In this document: positions 45,188-54,490 of the stretch, one piece after another
Layout of the letters: each line of letters opens with the position of its first letter
How positions within the stretch are numbered: the stretch's first letter is position 1
From: Xylanimicrobium pachnodae JCM 13526 = NBRC 107786
GTDB taxonomy: Bacteria; Actinomycetota; Actinomycetes; Actinomycetales; Cellulomonadaceae
Direction: 5' to 3'
Assembly (NCBI GenBank): GCA_001592145.1
Contig: BCWJ01000001.1
Coordinates: forward strand, 1-64,000
Length of the DNA: 64,000 bases
Made by a program: the position numbers and the translations under genes
Notes under the pieces: generated by a model
The model's input: the letters and a program-made list of their open reading frames with translations, nothing else
The model's database searches: none
Told to the model about the DNA's origin: nothing

Positions 45188-45571
45188 TCAGGCGGGCAGG
45201 GAGGCGATCGCCTCGATCTCCACGAGCGCGCCCGGGACGGCGAGGCCGGCCACCATCATGGCGGTCAGCGCGGTGCGGTGGCGCCCCCACGCCTCGACCG
45301 CGGCCGCGTAGGCCTCGCGCGGGTCCACACGGCGGTCCAGGTAGATGGTCAGCTTGGCGACGTCGTCCGGCGTCGCCCCGGCTGCTGCGAGCACCGCCTG
45401 CACGTTGGCCAGGGCCTGCTTCACCTGGGCCGGCATGCCGGTGACCATGTTTCCTTCGGCGTCGTTGCCGTTCTGGCCGCCGATGTACAGCGTCCGGCCC
45501 GCCGGGGCGATCGTTCCTTGGGAGAACGCAGGGCTCTGGTACAGGGACGGGGGGTTGACGCGCTCGATCAT
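45188..45571 (-). CDS. Rid family protein (RidA-like, lacking the deaminase arginine)
   Basis: A 127-residue YjgF/YER057c/UK114 protein: IERVNPPSLYQSPAFSQGTI at the start, G-N-M-V-T-G-M-P-A-Q-V-K-Q-A-L-A-N-V in the middle, and the signature ALVEIEAIASLPA at the end. In archetypal RidA imine deaminases an arginine precedes the E-I-E-A strand (R-L-P-x-x); here the aligned position is Leu in GLAVPGALVEIEA, so it probably belongs to a non-deaminase Rid subfamily. Start ATG 45571 with a GGAAGG site. Next to rlmC, no functional link obvious. Confidence 0.85.
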   Translation of the reverse strand: MIERVNPPSLYQSPAFSQGTIAPAGRTLYIGGQNGNDAEGNMVTGMPAQVKQALANVQAVLAAAGATPDDVAKLTIYLDRRVDPREAYAAAVEAWGRHRTALTAMMVAGLAVPGALVEIEAIASLPA

Positions 45572-45819
45572 GGCGACGACCTTCCAGGCAGGTGGTTCAG
45601 GGTTGCCAGGGTAATGGTTCTGCCTTGAGGTTTGCCGGTCGTCCTGGCGGCGACGGCACCGCCCGGCAGGTCCGGCCCGGGCGAACGTAACGAAAATGAT
45701 ACCTAGGTGAACAAAACCAGTCTGGACCTGCATCGACATCTCCGCTCGGCCGGCGGCGGGCGGGCGTTGGGTGCCATGGCGCGTTCAGGACGGACGAACG
45801 GCCGGTTTAGGTTCGGGCC

Positions 45820-46800
45820 GTGCGGTTCATACTCCGGCGTCTCGCCAACTACGTGGTGATGCTCTTCGTGGCCACCTCGTTGACGTACTTCATGGCGTCC
45901 TTCTTCATGGACCCGCGGTCCAACTACCTGGCCCGCAACCCCCGCCCGCCGATGGCGTCGATCGACGCGTCCCTGACGGCCGCGAACATCAACGACAAGA
46001 CGCCCGTCCTGGAGCGGTACTGGCACTGGCTGGTGGGCGTCGTGACCCGGTGGGACTGGGGGCTGAGCCCCACCCAGGAGCCGGTCAGCGGGGCGATCAG
46101 CTCCCGCATCGGCGCCTCGGTGCAGCTCATGACGCTGGCCACCGTGCTGGGCATCGTCCTGGGCATCTCGATCGGCGTGTACACCGCCATCCGCCAGTAC
46201 AAATGGCAGGACCGGGTGCTGGGCAGCCTCTCCACGTTCTTCCTCGTGGTGCCCACCCCCGTGCTGGCCTTGGGCGTGGTCATCGCCGCGATCTGGATCA
46301 ACCAGGCGCTCGGGTTCCGGCTGTTCTACGTCACCGGGCTCCATAGCTATTCGGGCAGCAACTTCTGGCTCAAGCTCTCCGACCTGGGCCAGCACCTGGT
46401 CCTGCCCACCATCGTGCTGAGCATCATCACCGGGGTCACGTACCACCTGACCCAGCGCACCTACCTGCTGGACACCATGAACGCCGACTACGTGCGCACC
46501 GCCCGGGCCAAGGGCCTGCCGCTCATGACCGCGATCCGCAAGCACGCCCTGCGGCCTTCCCTGATCCCCACCACGGTCCAGGTCGCGTTCACCGTCGCCG
46601 GCGTGTTCACGGGCGCGGTCATCACCGAGACGGTCTTCGCGATCAACGGGCTCGGCCGGTACTTCATCACCTCGATCGTGCAGAACGACATCAACGCCTC
46701 CGTGGCCATCGCCGCCTTCGCCGGCGCCTGCACGCTCGTCGCGGCGCTGCTCGCGGACGTCGCGGTCGCCTGGATCGACCCCCGCGTCCGGCTCAGCTGA
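45820..46800 (+). CDS. ABC transporter permease, OppB/DppB type
   Basis: A 326-residue inner-membrane permease with six helices. It starts with the typical OppB cap (VRFILRRLANYVVMLFVATS) and has the EAA loop DYVRTARAKGLPLMTAIRKH, where the ATPase docks. It is the first gene of a four-gene importer operon (permease, permease, fused ATPases, lipoprotein) and uses GTG at 45820. The preceding 248-base region holds an AT-rich patch (around 45691-45716) that is the likely promoter. Confidence 0.9.
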   Translation: MRFILRRLANYVVMLFVATSLTYFMASFFMDPRSNYLARNPRPPMASIDASLTAANINDKTPVLERYWHWLVGVVTRWDWGLSPTQEPVSGAISSRIGASVQLMTLATVLGIVLGISIGVYTAIRQYKWQDRVLGSLSTFFLVVPTPVLALGVVIAAIWINQALGFRLFYVTGLHSYSGSNFWLKLSDLGQHLVLPTIVLSIITGVTYHLTQRTYLLDTMNADYVRTARAKGLPLMTAIRKHALRPSLIPTTVQVAFTVAGVFTGAVITETVFAINGLGRYFITSIVQNDINASVAIAAFAGACTLVAALLADVAVAWIDPRVRLS

Positions 46801-46809
46801 GAGGAACCC

Positions 46810-47748
46810 ATGGCTGACACCGAGCTCACCCTCGCCGGGGCGACCGCGCCCGACGTCGTCGCCGACGAGCACGACGGCGACCTGCACCGCACCGGCCGCC
46901 TGGCCCTGATCGTGCGCCGCTTCGTGCGGCGCCCCTCCGCCGTCGTCGGCGCGTTCCTGCTCCTGTTCCTGATCGCGTTCGCCGTGTTCGGCCCCATGGT
47001 CGCGAACTGGGGGTACGACGAGCCCGACTTCCTCGCCCTGGCCCAGGCGCCCAGCGCGGAGCACTGGTTCGGGACGACGACGGGCGGGTCCGACGTGTTC
47101 GCGCTCGTGGCCCGCGGCCTGAGCCGTTCGCTGCTCATCGGCGTGCTGTCCTCGCTGGCCATCACGTTCGTGGCCGCGCTCCTGGGCACCATGGTCGCGT
47201 TCTTCGAGGGCTGGTTCGAGCGCGTGGGCATGTGGGTGCTCGACACGCTGCTGGTCATCCCGTCGTTCCTGCTCATCGCGATGATCACGCGCTCGGCGAG
47301 CGGCAAGGGCGGCTGGCTGGTGCTCGCCGCGGCGCTGACGGCGTTCGGATGGGTCGGGTACGCGCGCGTGCTGCGCACCCTGACCCTGTCGCTGCGCGAG
47401 CTCGACTACGTGCACGCCGCGAAGTACATGGGCGTCGGGCCGTTCACGATCATCCGGCGGCACCTGATCCCGAACCTCGGCTCGGTGCTCATCATCCAGA
47501 CGGTGCTCGGCGTCGTCGCCGCGGTGAACTCCGAGACGGCGCTGTCCTTCCTGGGCCTGGGCGTCAAGGCGCCCGACGTGTCGCTGGGCACGATCCTGCA
47601 GGCCGGGCAGTCCGTGGTGCTCACCTCGCCGTGGGTGCTGCTCGCCCCCTCGCTCTTCCTGGTGGCGCTGACCTTCTCGATGCAGCTCATCGGTGACGGG
47701 CTGCGCGACGCCATCGACCCCTACTCGCGTTCGGGAGGCAAGGCATGA
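46810..47748 (+). CDS. ABC transporter permease, OppC/DppC type
   Basis: A 312-residue permease with the N-terminal OppC extension domain (R-F-V-R-R-P-S-A-V-V-G-A-F-L-L), six helices and an EAA loop HAAKYMGVGPFTIIRRHLIP. Begins nine bases after the previous stop with a GAGAGGAA site; its stop overlaps the ATPase ATG (ATGA). Partners with the OppB-type subunit to form the channel. Confidence 0.92.
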   Translation: MADTELTLAGATAPDVVADEHDGDLHRTGRLALIVRRFVRRPSAVVGAFLLLFLIAFAVFGPMVANWGYDEPDFLALAQAPSAEHWFGTTTGGSDVFALVARGLSRSLLIGVLSSLAITFVAALLGTMVAFFEGWFERVGMWVLDTLLVIPSFLLIAMITRSASGKGGWLVLAAALTAFGWVGYARVLRTLTLSLRELDYVHAAKYMGVGPFTIIRRHLIPNLGSVLIIQTVLGVVAAVNSETALSFLGLGVKAPDVSLGTILQAGQSVVLTSPWVLLAPSLFLVALTFSMQLIGDGLRDAIDPYSRSGGKA

Positions 47749-49886
47749 ACGCCATCGTCACGGCGAACGAACCCGCCGACCGCCTGATCCGCCCCGGCGA
47801 GTTCGGCGTGGACCCCGTGCTCTCGGTGCGCGACCTGCACGTGAGCTTCGCCTCCGAGGCCGGCACGGTGCGCGCCGTGCGCGGCGTGAGCTTCGACCTG
47901 CTGCCCGGCCGCACGCTCGGCATCGTGGGCGAGTCCGGCTCCGGCAAGTCCGTCACGTCGCTGTCCGTCATGGGCCTGCTCGACGCGAACGCCCGGGTCG
48001 AGGGCTCGATCCGCCTCAAGGGCCGCGAGCTGCTGGGCCTGACGGAGAACGAGCTGTCCAAGTACCGCGGCAACGACATGGCCATGGTGTTCCAGGACCC
48101 GCTCTCGGCGCTCACGCCGGTGTTCACCATCGGCGACCAGCTCGCCGAGGCGCTCGACCTGCACCAGGACCTGAGCCGCAAGCAGGTGCGCGACCGCTCC
48201 GTCGAGCTGCTGGACCTGGTGGGCATCCCCAACCCGGCCGAACGGCTCAAGTCGTTCCCGCACCAGTTCTCCGGCGGCATGCGCCAGCGCGTCATGATCG
48301 CCATCGCCATCGCGAACAACCCCGACGTGATCATCGCGGACGAGCCCACGACGGCGCTCGACGTGACCATCCAGGCGCAGGTGCTCGACGTGCTCAAGAC
48401 GGCGCAGCGCGAGACCGGCGCGGCCGTGGTCATGATCACCCACGACCTGGGGGTCGTGGCCGGGGTGGCCGACGACGTCCTGGTCATGTACGCCGGGCGT
48501 CCCGTCGAGAAGGCATCCGTCGACCAGCTCTACGCACGCCCCGCGATGCCGTACACCATGGGCCTGCTGGGCGCCGTGCCACGCCCCGACCGCGGTGAGA
48601 ACCGCCGCCTGGTGCCGATCCAGGGCACCCCGCCCTCGCTCGTGGACCTGCCGGTGGGCTGCCCGTTCGCCCCGCGCTGCCCGGTGGCCACCGACGAGTG
48701 CCGCGTCGCCGAACCCGACCTGGTGCCCGTCGCCGGCAACGAGGACCAGCTCGCCGCCTGCATCCGCGCCGACGAGCTGGCCGCGCAGGGCGTGACCTAC
48801 GACCAGGTGTTCACGGTCGACGAGTCGGCGCCCTCCGTGCTGGCCGACGTGCCGCGCGCCGAGCGCGCCCCCGTGCTCGAGGTCACCGACCTGCGCAAGC
48901 ACTTCCCGCTGACCAAGGGGGGCATCCTGCGCCGCACCGTCGGCGCGGTCAAGGCCGTGGACGGCGTGACGTTCGACGTGCGCGAGGGCGAGACGCTGGC
49001 CCTCGTGGGCGAGTCCGGCTCCGGCAAGACGACGACGCTGCTGGAGATCCTCAAGCTGGAGGCCCCGCAGGGCGGCACGATCGCCGTGCTGGGTAAGAAC
49101 GTGGCCGAGCTCCCGCGCGCCGAGCGCAGGGCCCTGCGCCGCGAGCTGCAGATCGTGTTCCAGGACCCGATGAGCTCGCTCGACCCACGCCTGCCCGTCT
49201 ACGACGTGCTGGCCGAGCCGCTGCACGTGCACGGCTGGTCGAAGCAGCGCATCAACGACCGCATCGCCGAGCTCATGAAGCTGGTGGGGCTCAACCCGGA
49301 CCACGTGGACCGGTTCCCGTCCCAGTTCTCCGGCGGGCAGCGCCAGCGCATCGCCATCGCGCGGGCGCTCGCCGTCGAGCCCAAGCTCGTGGTGCTCGAC
49401 GAGCCCGTCTCGGCGCTCGACGTGTCCATCCAGGCCGGCGTGATCAACCTGCTGGAGGACATCCAGGCGACGCTGAGCGTGGCGTTCCTGTTCGTGGCGC
49501 ACGACCTGTCGGTGATCCGGCACGCGTCCGCGCGGGTCGCGGTGATGTACCTGGGCCAGGTCGTGGAGCTCGGGGACACGGAAGCCGTGTTCACCGCGCC
49601 GCGCCACCCGTACACGCGCGCCCTGCTCTCGGCGGTGCCCGTGCCCGACCCGCAGGTCGAGCGGACCCGCGAGCGGATCGTGCTCACCGGCGACCTGCCG
49701 AGCCCGGCCGCCCAGATCACCGGGTGCCGGTTCGCGAGCCGCTGCCCCACGCGCGCCCTGCTGCCGCCCGAGAAGCAGCAGCGCTGCGACACCGAGCTTC
49801 CCGTACTCACCGGCCAGGACCACACCGTGGCCTGCCACTTCCCCGTCAGCCCGGAGAACCCGGGACTGCCAACCAAGGAGAACTGA
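47745..49886 (+). CDS. Fused ABC importer ATPases (DppD-DppF type)
   Basis: One 713-residue polypeptide carrying both ATPase subunits. Half one (residues 25-330) has Walker A GESGSGKSVTSL, signature FSGGMRQRVMIAIAIANNPD and the oligopeptide C-terminal domain with G-C-P-F-A-P-R-C-P. Half two (from about 375) has Walker A GESGSGKTTTLL, signature FSGGQRQRIAIARALAVEPK and a second cysteine-containing tail (G-C-R-F-A-S-R-C-P). Each tail has the cysteine pattern known to bind an Fe-S cluster in DppD/OppD-type proteins. It energises uptake of a peptide, nickel chelate or oligosaccharide. ATG overlaps the OppC stop. Confidence 0.93.
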   Translation: MNAIVTANEPADRLIRPGEFGVDPVLSVRDLHVSFASEAGTVRAVRGVSFDLLPGRTLGIVGESGSGKSVTSLSVMGLLDANARVEGSIRLKGRELLGLTENELSKYRGNDMAMVFQDPLSALTPVFTIGDQLAEALDLHQDLSRKQVRDRSVELLDLVGIPNPAERLKSFPHQFSGGMRQRVMIAIAIANNPDVIIADEPTTALDVTIQAQVLDVLKTAQRETGAAVVMITHDLGVVAGVADDVLVMYAGRPVEKASVDQLYARPAMPYTMGLLGAVPRPDRGENRRLVPIQGTPPSLVDLPVGCPFAPRCPVATDECRVAEPDLVPVAGNEDQLAACIRADELAAQGVTYDQVFTVDESAPSVLADVPRAERAPVLEVTDLRKHFPLTKGGILRRTVGAVKAVDGVTFDVREGETLALVGESGSGKTTTLLEILKLEAPQGGTIAVLGKNVAELPRAERRALRRELQIVFQDPMSSLDPRLPVYDVLAEPLHVHGWSKQRINDRIAELMKLVGLNPDHVDRFPSQFSGGQRQRIAIARALAVEPKLVVLDEPVSALDVSIQAGVINLLEDIQATLSVAFLFVAHDLSVIRHASARVAVMYLGQVVELGDTEAVFTAPRHPYTRALLSAVPVPDPQVERTRERIVLTGDLPSPAAQITGCRFASRCPTRALLPPEKQQRCDTELPVLTGQDHTVACHFPVSPENPGLPTKEN

Positions 49887-51664
49887 TGAAGAGCATGCGT
49901 AACGCGGGGGCCAAGGCCACCGTCGTCGTCGCGGCCCTCGCGCTCACGCTGTCGGCGTGCGGGTCCGGCGGCAGCGACGACGCCGGGGACGGCTCGAGCA
50001 CCGGCACCGCCGCGAAGCAGCCGCTGTCCGGCTTCGAGGCCAAGACCATGGGTTCGGACTACCCGATGCCGGAGGACGGCGTCGCGTACGACAACCCGCA
50101 GGACCGTGACGCGCTCCAGCAGGGCGGCACGCTGACCCTGGCCACCTCGGAGATCGGCCCGAACTGGAACTCGTTCTCCACGGACGGCAACACCGCCTAC
50201 ATGGCCCAGTTCTGGCAGCTCTACATGCCGCAGCTGTGGGACTTCGACGTCTCGGGCAACCCGACGCCCAACCCCGACTACCTGACCAAGGTCGAGGTCA
50301 CCTCCGAGGACCCGCTCGTCGTCACGTACGACATCAACGAGAAGGCCACCTGGAACGACGGCACGCCCATCGACTGGACGGCCTTCGAGGCCACCTGGAA
50401 GACGCAGTCGGGCAAGAACGAGGGCTACAACCCGCCCTCGACGTCGGGCTACGACCAGGTCGCCTCGGTGACCCAGGGTGACAGCGCCAAGCAGGCCGTC
50501 GTCACGTTCGAGACGCCGTTCTACCCGTACCAGTTCCTGTTCCTGAACCTGGAGCACCCGGACGCCGTCGACCCGACGACGTACACCGAGGGCTGGATCA
50601 ACGAGCCGCACAACGAGTGGGGCGCCGGCCCGTTCGTGGTCGACTCGCACGACGACACGCAGGCGACGTTCGTGCCGAACGACAAGTGGTGGGGCACCAA
50701 GCCGCTGCTCGACAAGATCCAGTTCAAGGCCATGGACGCCTCGGCCTCGATCAACGCGTTCCAGAACGGTGAGATCGACGTCGCCGACGTCACCTCCGCG
50801 GACCGCCTCAAGGTGGCCCAGGGCATGGACGACACGTCCATCCGCGTCAACTACGCCATGACCTCCGCCGTCGTCACGCTGAACGCCAAGGCCGAGTCGC
50901 TCACCGACCTGGCCGTGCGCAAGGCGCTCACGCAGTCGATCGACCGCGGCAAGCTCGCCGAGATCAAGTTCCAGGGCCTGAACTGGCACGAGGACGCCCT
51001 GGGCTCGGAGATCATGTTCCCGTTCCAGGACGGCTACGAGAACAACATGCCGGCCGACGCCACCTACTCGGTGGAGAACGCGGGCAAGACGCTCGAGGCC
51101 GCCGGCTACACCAAGGGCGACGACGGCATCTACGCCAAAGACGGCAAGCCGCTGACGATCAAGTACACCTTCTTCGGTGACTCGCCGAGCCAGACGGCCA
51201 TCGCGAACGCGGTCCAGGCCATGGGCAAGGCCGCCGGCATCGCCATCGAGCTCGACAACCAGGACCCCTCGAAGTTCTCGGACGTGGTGCTCGGCGGCAA
51301 GTACGAGATGCTCATCATGGGCTGGTCGGCCTCCGACCCGTTCGGCTACTCGACCTCGGGCTGCCAGCTCTTCTGCGCGTCCTACCCGCCGGAGGGCTCG
51401 AACTTCACGTACATCGGCTCGGACGAGGTCGACAAGCTCATGAAGGCGCCGGGCGAGATCGAGGACACCGCGGACGCCATCGCGGCGCTCAACAAGGCCG
51501 AGAAGGCAGCCCTCGAGCTCTACGGCACCTTCCCGCTGTACAACGGCCCCATGATGGTGGCCGCCAAGTCCACGCTGGCGAACTTCAGCGTCAGCGACCA
51601 GGGTGGCACCTCGGGCTTCAAGTCCCTGAACTGGCACCCGGAGAACATCGGCTGGATGAAGTGA
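49886..51664 (+). CDS. ABC transporter substrate-binding lipoprotein, family 5 (DppA/OppA-like)
   Basis: A 592-residue lipoprotein: signal sequence with lipobox L-T-L-S-A-C, Cys25 lipidated. The mature protein has the family-5 pattern: G-G-T-L-T-L-A-T-S near residue 85, W-N-D-G-T-P-I-D-W-T-A-F-E-A-T-W for the hinge region and S-D-P-F-G-Y-S-T-S-G in the second lobe. Start ATG 49886 has AAGGAG five bases upstream and shares one base with the ATPase stop. The last gene of the operon, followed by a strong terminator. Ligand class (peptide, sugar or metal chelate) is not decidable by eye. Confidence 0.93.
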   Translation: MKSMRNAGAKATVVVAALALTLSACGSGGSDDAGDGSSTGTAAKQPLSGFEAKTMGSDYPMPEDGVAYDNPQDRDALQQGGTLTLATSEIGPNWNSFSTDGNTAYMAQFWQLYMPQLWDFDVSGNPTPNPDYLTKVEVTSEDPLVVTYDINEKATWNDGTPIDWTAFEATWKTQSGKNEGYNPPSTSGYDQVASVTQGDSAKQAVVTFETPFYPYQFLFLNLEHPDAVDPTTYTEGWINEPHNEWGAGPFVVDSHDDTQATFVPNDKWWGTKPLLDKIQFKAMDASASINAFQNGEIDVADVTSADRLKVAQGMDDTSIRVNYAMTSAVVTLNAKAESLTDLAVRKALTQSIDRGKLAEIKFQGLNWHEDALGSEIMFPFQDGYENNMPADATYSVENAGKTLEAAGYTKGDDGIYAKDGKPLTIKYTFFGDSPSQTAIANAVQAMGKAAGIAIELDNQDPSKFSDVVLGGKYEMLIMGWSASDPFGYSTSGCQLFCASYPPEGSNFTYIGSDEVDKLMKAPGEIEDTADAIAALNKAEKAALELYGTFPLYNGPMMVAAKSTLANFSVSDQGGTSGFKSLNWHPENIGWMK

Positions 51665-51696
51665 CGACCCTGCGTCGCCACTGACCCGATCGGCTC

Positions 51697-51731
51697 GCGG
51701 CCCCCTCGCCTCCTGGAGGTGAGGGGGCCGC
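51697..51731 (+). terminator. Intrinsic-type hairpin after the importer operon
   Basis: GCGGCCCCCTCGCCT (51697-51711), loop CCTGG, AGGTGAGGGGGCCGC (51717-51731): a 15-bp stem with one G-U wobble, 33 bases after the lipoprotein stop and 24 bases before the convergent MBL gene stop. No T run. Confidence 0.8.
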
Positions 51732-51754
51732 GGTGTGTGGTGGGTTCTGCCGGC

Positions 51755-52600
51755 TCACGTCAGGTGGTCGTGCGCCCCGTCCGTCCACTCGCGATGACGC
51801 CGGGCCGAGCGCACGACGACGTCGCGGGCGTCGCGCGGGATCACGCCGTCGAAGTTGCCGTACAGGCGCTCGAAGCTGAACCGGGCCACGTGGGCCGCGA
51901 CCCGCTGGGCCACCCGCCCGGACAGCGGGATACGGTTGGGGTACGAGCGCATGAAGCTCACCGACACGCGGTCCGGGTTGGCGAAGATCGTGTCGCCGCT
52001 GAGCAGCACCCCGCGCCCGCCCGCACCGCCCGCCCAGTGCGCCACCGCCGAGCCGGGGAAGTGCCCGCCCGGCTGCGTCAGCGTCACGCCGGGAAGCACC
52101 TGCCGGTCGCCCTCCCACGCCGCGAGCTCCGGGCCGGGGCGCGCCACCCAGTCGAGGTCGGCGCGGCTCACCAGCACCGGGACGGGGCTGCCGAGCCGCC
52201 GCGACCATTCGAGCTGCACCCCGAACATGTGCGGGTGCGACGCCGCCACGGCCACCACCCCGGGTGCGCCCGCGCGGTCCAGCACGCCGGCGACGGCGTC
52301 GTCGTCGACGAACGCGGGCGGGTCCCATAGGAGCGACCCGGCGGGGGTGACCAGCAGCTTCGACTGCTGCCCGATCCCCACCAGCGCGGGGGTCACGGTC
52401 AGGCCCCACAGGCCCGGTTCCAGGTCGGTGAACTCGATGCCGGCGCCCGCGCGTGCGAGCTCGTCGAGCGTGGTCCACCGCTGACCGTCAGTCGGGACCC
52501 ACTGCCGCTCGTCCGCGCAGATCGCGCACACCCTGGGCCGCGTGGCGTGCTCGACGCCGCAGGTGGCGCACACGGTGACATTGCTAACCGTGACACTCAT
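51755..52600 (-). CDS. Metallo-beta-lactamase-fold protein with altered metal site
   Basis: A 281-residue protein with an N-terminal zinc ribbon-like segment (C-A-T-C near residue 10 and C-A-I-C near residue 25) and a metallo-beta-lactamase fold. The canonical H-x-H-x-D-H motif appears as H-P-H-M-F-G in AASHPHMFGVQLEWS; G-G-H-F-P-G and S-G-D-T-I-F are retained. It is thus an MBL-type hydrolase with one metal site damaged or a single-metal enzyme. The ATG at 52598-52600 has a GGAGG site. Convergent with the importer operon. Confidence 0.8.
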   Translation of the reverse strand: MSVTVSNVTVCATCGVEHATRPRVCAICADERQWVPTDGQRWTTLDELARAGAGIEFTDLEPGLWGLTVTPALVGIGQQSKLLVTPAGSLLWDPPAFVDDDAVAGVLDRAGAPGVVAVAASHPHMFGVQLEWSRRLGSPVPVLVSRADLDWVARPGPELAAWEGDRQVLPGVTLTQPGGHFPGSAVAHWAGGAGGRGVLLSGDTIFANPDRVSVSFMRSYPNRIPLSGRVAQRVAAHVARFSFERLYGNFDGVIPRDARDVVVRSARRHREWTDGAHDHLT

Positions 52601-52638
52601 GGGACCTCCGCGAGGCGTCGGCGGGCTGCTCCCCACCA

Positions 52639-52689
52639 GACTGCCGCACGGCTCAGACTGCCGCACGGATCGGGCTGCCGCACGGCTCG
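52639..52689. repeat. Three tandem 17-bp repeats upstream of the MBL gene
   Basis: Three 17-bp units of the form GRCTGCCGCACGGMTCR (52639-52655, 52656-52672, 52673-52689) in the 164-base region between the divergent MBL and propeller genes. No known motif. Confidence 0.85.
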
Positions 52690-52764
52690 GCGCGGCCGGA
52701 GGTCGGTGCGGTTCGTGGGTGACAGGGCGACAGCGACCGGGCCCCCGGCCCGTAGCCTGGGATC

Positions 52765-54486
52765 GTGCGTGATCGCGACGGTGCCGTCATCTTCGACCTC
52801 GAGCCCGAGGACGACGACGCCGCCGTGCCGACGACCCCCGCCGGGGAAGGTCCGGCCCGTGATGCCGACCCCGAGCTGCCTGCCCTGGCCGACCCCTTCG
52901 GCGCCGTGCGGGCCTTCGTGGCCCGCCAGCCGCGCCGCCGGGTGGTGCGCGCGCTCGTCGCGGCCGGAGCCGTCGTCGTCCTCGCCGTCGGCGGCACCCT
53001 CGCGGTGCGGGCGCTGCAGGCCGCGGCGGCCGAGCGTGAGCGGGTCGCGACGCTGCTCGCCTCGCCCGGCGGGGTGCGGGACGTGAGCGGCGGCCCGCTG
53101 GTCACCGCGTGGAGCACGCCCGTGACGGGCCCCGTGCTGGGCACGCTGCCGGGGCTGCTCGTCGTCGCCGACGGCGGGGACGGCGTGGCCCTGCGGGTCG
53201 CAGACGGCGCCGAGGCGTGGCGGGTCGAGCTCGGCGGCAACCTGGAGTGCGGGCCGAACCCGGAGCGCGCGGAGCGGGCGCCCGCAGCCACGCAGTTCGT
53301 CTGTGTGACCGGGCCCCATGATGCACGCCGGGTCACGGTGCTCGGCCCGGACGGCGTCGTCGCCGAACGCGACCTGGGCGACACGAGCTGGCTCGGCGTC
53401 TACCCGGCGCCCGAGACCGGCGTGCTCACGGTGCTGCGCACGGGCGACCCGGTGCCGGAGCCGACCGTGGACGCCGGCGGCCAGGACGACTTTCCCCAGG
53501 CCCTCCAGGACGCCTACCCGGACGGGCTCGCCGCCGGGCAGGGCGCCGTCGTCACGGTCGAGGACGCCGTGACCGGGGAGCAGCGCTGGTCCGACGAGAT
53601 CGCGTTCACCCCGGTGAGCGACATCGCCATGTGCGGCATCAACCTCGGGGAGGACGGAGTTGTGGGCGTCAGCCTGGACGTCTCCGCGCGGGCGACCCCC
53701 ACCCTGATCGACGTCTCGGGCTGCGGCGTCAAGGCGACCTACCTGCCCGACGGCACCCGGTTCCCGGCCGACGCGGGCAGCGCCGTGCCGTGGGTGTACC
53801 GCATGCCCGACCCCGACGGCGGGTTCGTCGACTTCAACGCCACCCCCGTCGTGATGCGCGACGAGCAGGGGCGGGAACGGTTCGCGATCAGCGGGTACCC
53901 GGCGCTCCCGCTGGCCACCGACGGGCCGTCGGACGTCCGGCTGGCCTACGCCACCAACGGGGGCCTGGCCGCCGTCGGCGCCGACGGCACCACCGTCTGG
54001 GCGGCGCGCGACCAGCTCCTGTCCCCGGTCGTGGCGCGCGCCGGAGGGCAGGTCATCGGGCTCTCCGCGGACGGCACGGCCCTTGAGGCGGTCTCGCTGG
54101 CCGACGGGACCGTCACGTGGTCGTCCCCTCTCCCGTCCGCCGGCACGACCCCGGGGCCGGGCAACTTCGCCGTCGGCTCGGCCGTCACCGACGGCACCAC
54201 GGTGGTAGTCGCCCTGACGTCCTACACCGGCCACGGGGACGGTGCCGGGATGGTGCTGGTGGGCGTGGACGTGCGCACCGGTGCGCTGTGGTCCCTGCCC
54301 GGCTTCGCGAGCGGGGCCACCCTGTGGACGGTCGACGGGAACGTGCTCGTCCACGACGTCACCCCCGGCATGGAGATGTACAACCTCCCCGACGGCGAGA
54401 CCGCTTCCCGGACCCAGGGGTTCGTCCGGCTGCTGGTTGCGCCCGGGGACGACCGCGCACCCGCCACCGAGCACCCGGCAAGATAG
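52765..54486 (+). CDS. Membrane-anchored PQQ-like beta-propeller protein
   Basis: A 573-residue protein: a 60-residue acidic cytoplasmic lead (D-G-A-V-I-F-D-L-E-P-E-D-D-D), one transmembrane helix at about 61-84 (RALVAAGAVVVLAVGGTLAV), then an extracellular domain of repeated blades such as D-A-V-T-G-E-Q-R-W and S-L-A-D-G-T-V-T-W with the W at each blade end that marks PQQ-like propellers. No PQQ or catalytic ligand set is seen, so it more likely binds proteins or senses the envelope. Paired internal cysteines may form disulfides. Start GTG 52765. Confidence 0.78.
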   Translation: MRDRDGAVIFDLEPEDDDAAVPTTPAGEGPARDADPELPALADPFGAVRAFVARQPRRRVVRALVAAGAVVVLAVGGTLAVRALQAAAAERERVATLLASPGGVRDVSGGPLVTAWSTPVTGPVLGTLPGLLVVADGGDGVALRVADGAEAWRVELGGNLECGPNPERAERAPAATQFVCVTGPHDARRVTVLGPDGVVAERDLGDTSWLGVYPAPETGVLTVLRTGDPVPEPTVDAGGQDDFPQALQDAYPDGLAAGQGAVVTVEDAVTGEQRWSDEIAFTPVSDIAMCGINLGEDGVVGVSLDVSARATPTLIDVSGCGVKATYLPDGTRFPADAGSAVPWVYRMPDPDGGFVDFNATPVVMRDEQGRERFAISGYPALPLATDGPSDVRLAYATNGGLAAVGADGTTVWAARDQLLSPVVARAGGQVIGLSADGTALEAVSLADGTVTWSSPLPSAGTTPGPGNFAVGSAVTDGTTVVVALTSYTGHGDGAGMVLVGVDVRTGALWSLPGFASGATLWTVDGNVLVHDVTPGMEMYNLPDGETASRTQGFVRLLVAPGDDRAPATEHPAR

Positions 54487-54490
54487 GGGC

